A DNA stretch of 21,123 bases from a virus. The notes beneath the pieces are model-generated. The model saw only the letters and a list, made by a program, of their open reading frames with translations, did not search any database and was not told the origin of the DNA. Below are positions 19,357 to 21,123 of the stretch, piece by piece. The stretch spans positions 1 to 21,123 of IMG/VR virus record IMGVR_UViG_3300017956_000170, one strand, 5' to 3'. The stretch's first letter is position 1. Every line of letters starts with the position of its first letter. The position numbers and the translations under genes are program-made.

Positions 19357-21123
19357 AATTAGCTTAGGTGATTTAGTAGTTAACATACAGGGTAATACCT
19401 CTGGTATTAACAATGCTGTAGCTGCTGCTCAAATGAAAGCTACTAGTGCTTTTAAAAAGGTAGGTTCTGCTGCTTCCGGTATGATTACTGGTGCAGTTGT
19501 TGCAACTTTATCAGCAGTTGCTATCGCAATGGCAGCTGGTGCTAAATCTGCAATAGATTTCGAAGCAGCATTCGCTGGTGTTAGGAAAACTTTAAATGCT
19601 ACTGACGACCAGTTCAAACAAGTATCTGATGAATTAATAAATATGGCAAGGTTCTTGCCACAGACAGCTACAGAACTTGCTGGTATTGCACAAGTTGCTG
19701 GTCAGTTAGGAGTTGCAGTTGATGATGTTTCCAAGTTTACCGAAGTAATAGCTAAATTAGGTGGAGCAACAGACTTAGCTGGTGAAATGGGTGCTACTTC
19801 AATGGCTAGATTTATGAAAGTCATTGGTCAACCAATCAAAAACACTGAAGCCTTTGCAAACGTCTTAGTTGAATTAGGTAACAATACTGCTACAACAGAA
19901 TCTGAAATAATTCAGTTAGCTCTTAACTTTGGTGCTTTAGGTTCACAAGTAGGTCTTACTGGTGAAGAAATATTAGCATTCTCAGCAGCAATGAGAGAGA
20001 TGGGACAACCTGCTGCAGCTGGTGCAACTGCACTTAATAAATTATTTACAAACTTAAATAAAGCTGTATTAGGTGAAGGTGGTCTTGCAGAGTTTGCAGA
20101 TATCGCTGGTATGGGAATGCTTGAATTCCAAGAACTAGCTGAAACGAGTATGGCTGCTGCTGCTCAAGCAGTATTAGAAGGTTTGAATGATATGACTGCT
20201 AATGGTAAAGACCAAGTTGCAGCGTTAGACACCGTAGGATTAGCAAGAGACAGAGTTTCTCGTGCATTAATTTCTATGTCTGCAAATGAAGAAGGTTTAG
20301 CAAAAGCAAGAAAAATAGCTAACGAAGAGCTTATGAAACAAGCTGCGTTAGACAAAGAGTTTGCAGAAAGACAAAATACTGTTGCAGGACAAATGGACAT
20401 TCTTAAGTCCAAGATAAACTCTTTTGGTATAAGAATGGGTGAATTCTTATTACCAGTAATACGTAAAATTGTAGCAGCCTTAGGTAGGTTCTTCGATGGT
20501 CTATTTTTCATAGTTCAAGCTTCTAAAAATTTCATAGATGCTATAAAAGCTATTAAAGACGGTATACATCCAGCTGTTAAAGGTGGTGGTGCATTAGCAC
20601 TTCTAATAGCTGCTTTAAGCAAGATTAAATCAATTTTTAGTTTTGTAATTAACCAAATTAAAAAATTTACAGGACTGTTTACTAAAGCAGCTCCAAAAGT
20701 AGGTATATTTGCTAAAGCATTTGGATTTGTAGGCAAAATGGCTTTAGGTGCTGTAGGTTCCATAGTTGCATTTGGACCAGCTATTACTAAATTTGGCGAT
20801 AAGCAAGCACTTATAGACGACTTTGCAGGTAGTGTAGAAAAATTGACAGATAAATTTAATGTACTTAAAACACAAGGAGTAGGTGGATTAGACCAAATTA
20901 CAGACAAAGCATTAAACGATATGTTTGAAGGAATGAAAGAGGGTGACCTTGGAAAAGTTCTTAAGGACTTGTTTGATGCAGGTGAATTAGATTCAGATGA
21001 TGTTAAAAGCCTTGCAGAGTTTGGTAAAAAAATTGGTGAAGATATAATGACAGGCTTGAAAGATGAAATTGGTGTTGGAGAAGCAGCCTTTGGTAGTTTG
21101 ACTCAAGGAGATGTTCAAGCACA
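19349..21123 (+). CDS. Tail tape measure protein (partial, 3' end beyond window)
   Basis: ATG at 19349 overlaps the chaperone stop; the frame stays open for at least 591 codons to the window edge. It begins SKISLGDLVVNIQGNTSGIN, and has the TP901-type core: AIDFEAAFAGVRKTL, then ARFLPQTATELAGIAQVAGQ (in part), MARFMKVIGQP and SAAMREMGQPAAAGATALNK. Residues about 330-470 hold hydrophobic and amphipathic helices (VIRKIVAALGRFFDGLFFIV; LALLIAALSKI) that may insert into the host membrane. It sets tail length. It is the longest late gene by usual proportion; the SD is weak, indicating translation coupled to the chaperone. Confidence 0.92.
   Translation, partial: MSKISLGDLVVNIQGNTSGINNAVAAAQMKATSAFKKVGSAASGMITGAVVATLSAVAIAMAAGAKSAIDFEAAFAGVRKTLNATDDQFKQVSDELINMARFLPQTATELAGIAQVAGQLGVAVDDVSKFTEVIAKLGGATDLAGEMGATSMARFMKVIGQPIKNTEAFANVLVELGNNTATTESEIIQLALNFGALGSQVGLTGEEILAFSAAMREMGQPAAAGATALNKLFTNLNKAVLGEGGLAEFADIAGMGMLEFQELAETSMAAAAQAVLEGLNDMTANGKDQVAALDTVGLARDRVSRALISMSANEEGLAKARKIANEELMKQAALDKEFAERQNTVAGQMDILKSKINSFGIRMGEFLLPVIRKIVAALGRFFDGLFFIVQASKNFIDAIKAIKDGIHPAVKGGGALALLIAALSKIKSIFSFVINQIKKFTGLFTKAAPKVGIFAKAFGFVGKMALGAVGSIVAFGPAITKFGDKQALIDDFAGSVEKLTDKFNVLKTQGVGGLDQITDKALNDMFEGMKEGDLGKVLKDLFDAGELDSDDVKSLAEFGKKIGEDIMTGLKDEIGVGEAAFGSLTQGDVQA

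Overview
This window is an A+T-rich segment of a tailed double-stranded DNA phage genome. It carries an HK97-type head module and a siphovirus-type tail module: large terminase, HK97-family portal, S78-like prohead protease, HK97-fold capsid protein, gp6-like connector, head-closure protein, HK97 gp10-like protein, tail terminator, tail tube, frameshifted tail assembly chaperones, and a TP901-type tape measure that is cut by the window's right edge. No integrase, repressor or cellular housekeeping gene is visible. The host cannot be read directly. Low GC, short overlapping genes and several apparently leaderless starts behind extended -10 promoters would suit a low-GC marine or freshwater bacterium, possibly an actinobacterium. 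That host idea is inference only.

Layout. Bases 1-188 hold two arrays of short non-coding repeats (a 22-bp-period palindromic repeat and a 13-bp tandem repeat), which look like operators or replication iterons. Bases 189-2082 hold three early-type genes, one of which may be a helicase-loader-like protein. Bases 2083-2635 are non-coding and unusually rich in perfect stems, including two multi-branched elements, a GCAA-capped hairpin and a UUCG-capped hairpin. This is the best candidate for an undescribed structured RNA. Bases 2636-5092 carry a run of small, tightly overlapping unknown genes, several ending in a Glu-rich tail, closed by a strong terminator at 5103. Bases 5211-13824 are the packaging and head operon. 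Bases 13821-15043 are a minus-strand cassette (SET-domain protein, 41-residue peptide, transglycosylase-like lysin, 75-residue protein) inserted in the middle of the structural operon. From 15159 the plus strand resumes with an HTH protein, then head-closure and tail genes.

How it fits together. Terminase packages DNA through the portal into a protease-matured HK97 shell. The connector, head-closure, gp10-like and terminator proteins join the head to a tail whose tube length is set by the tape measure. The G/GT chaperones are made in a fixed ratio by a -1 slip at CCCAAAA. Transcription appears to be driven by a recurring promoter type: TTGnnn, a spacer of about 17 bp, and TGn immediately before a TATAAT-like box. 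At four sites an ATG lies 5-7 nt beyond the -10 box, so the transcript probably begins at the start codon. Terminators and the next promoter are packed together at 3143-3198, 5103-5140 and 15962-15997.

All family calls rest on reading motifs by eye; no database search was possible.
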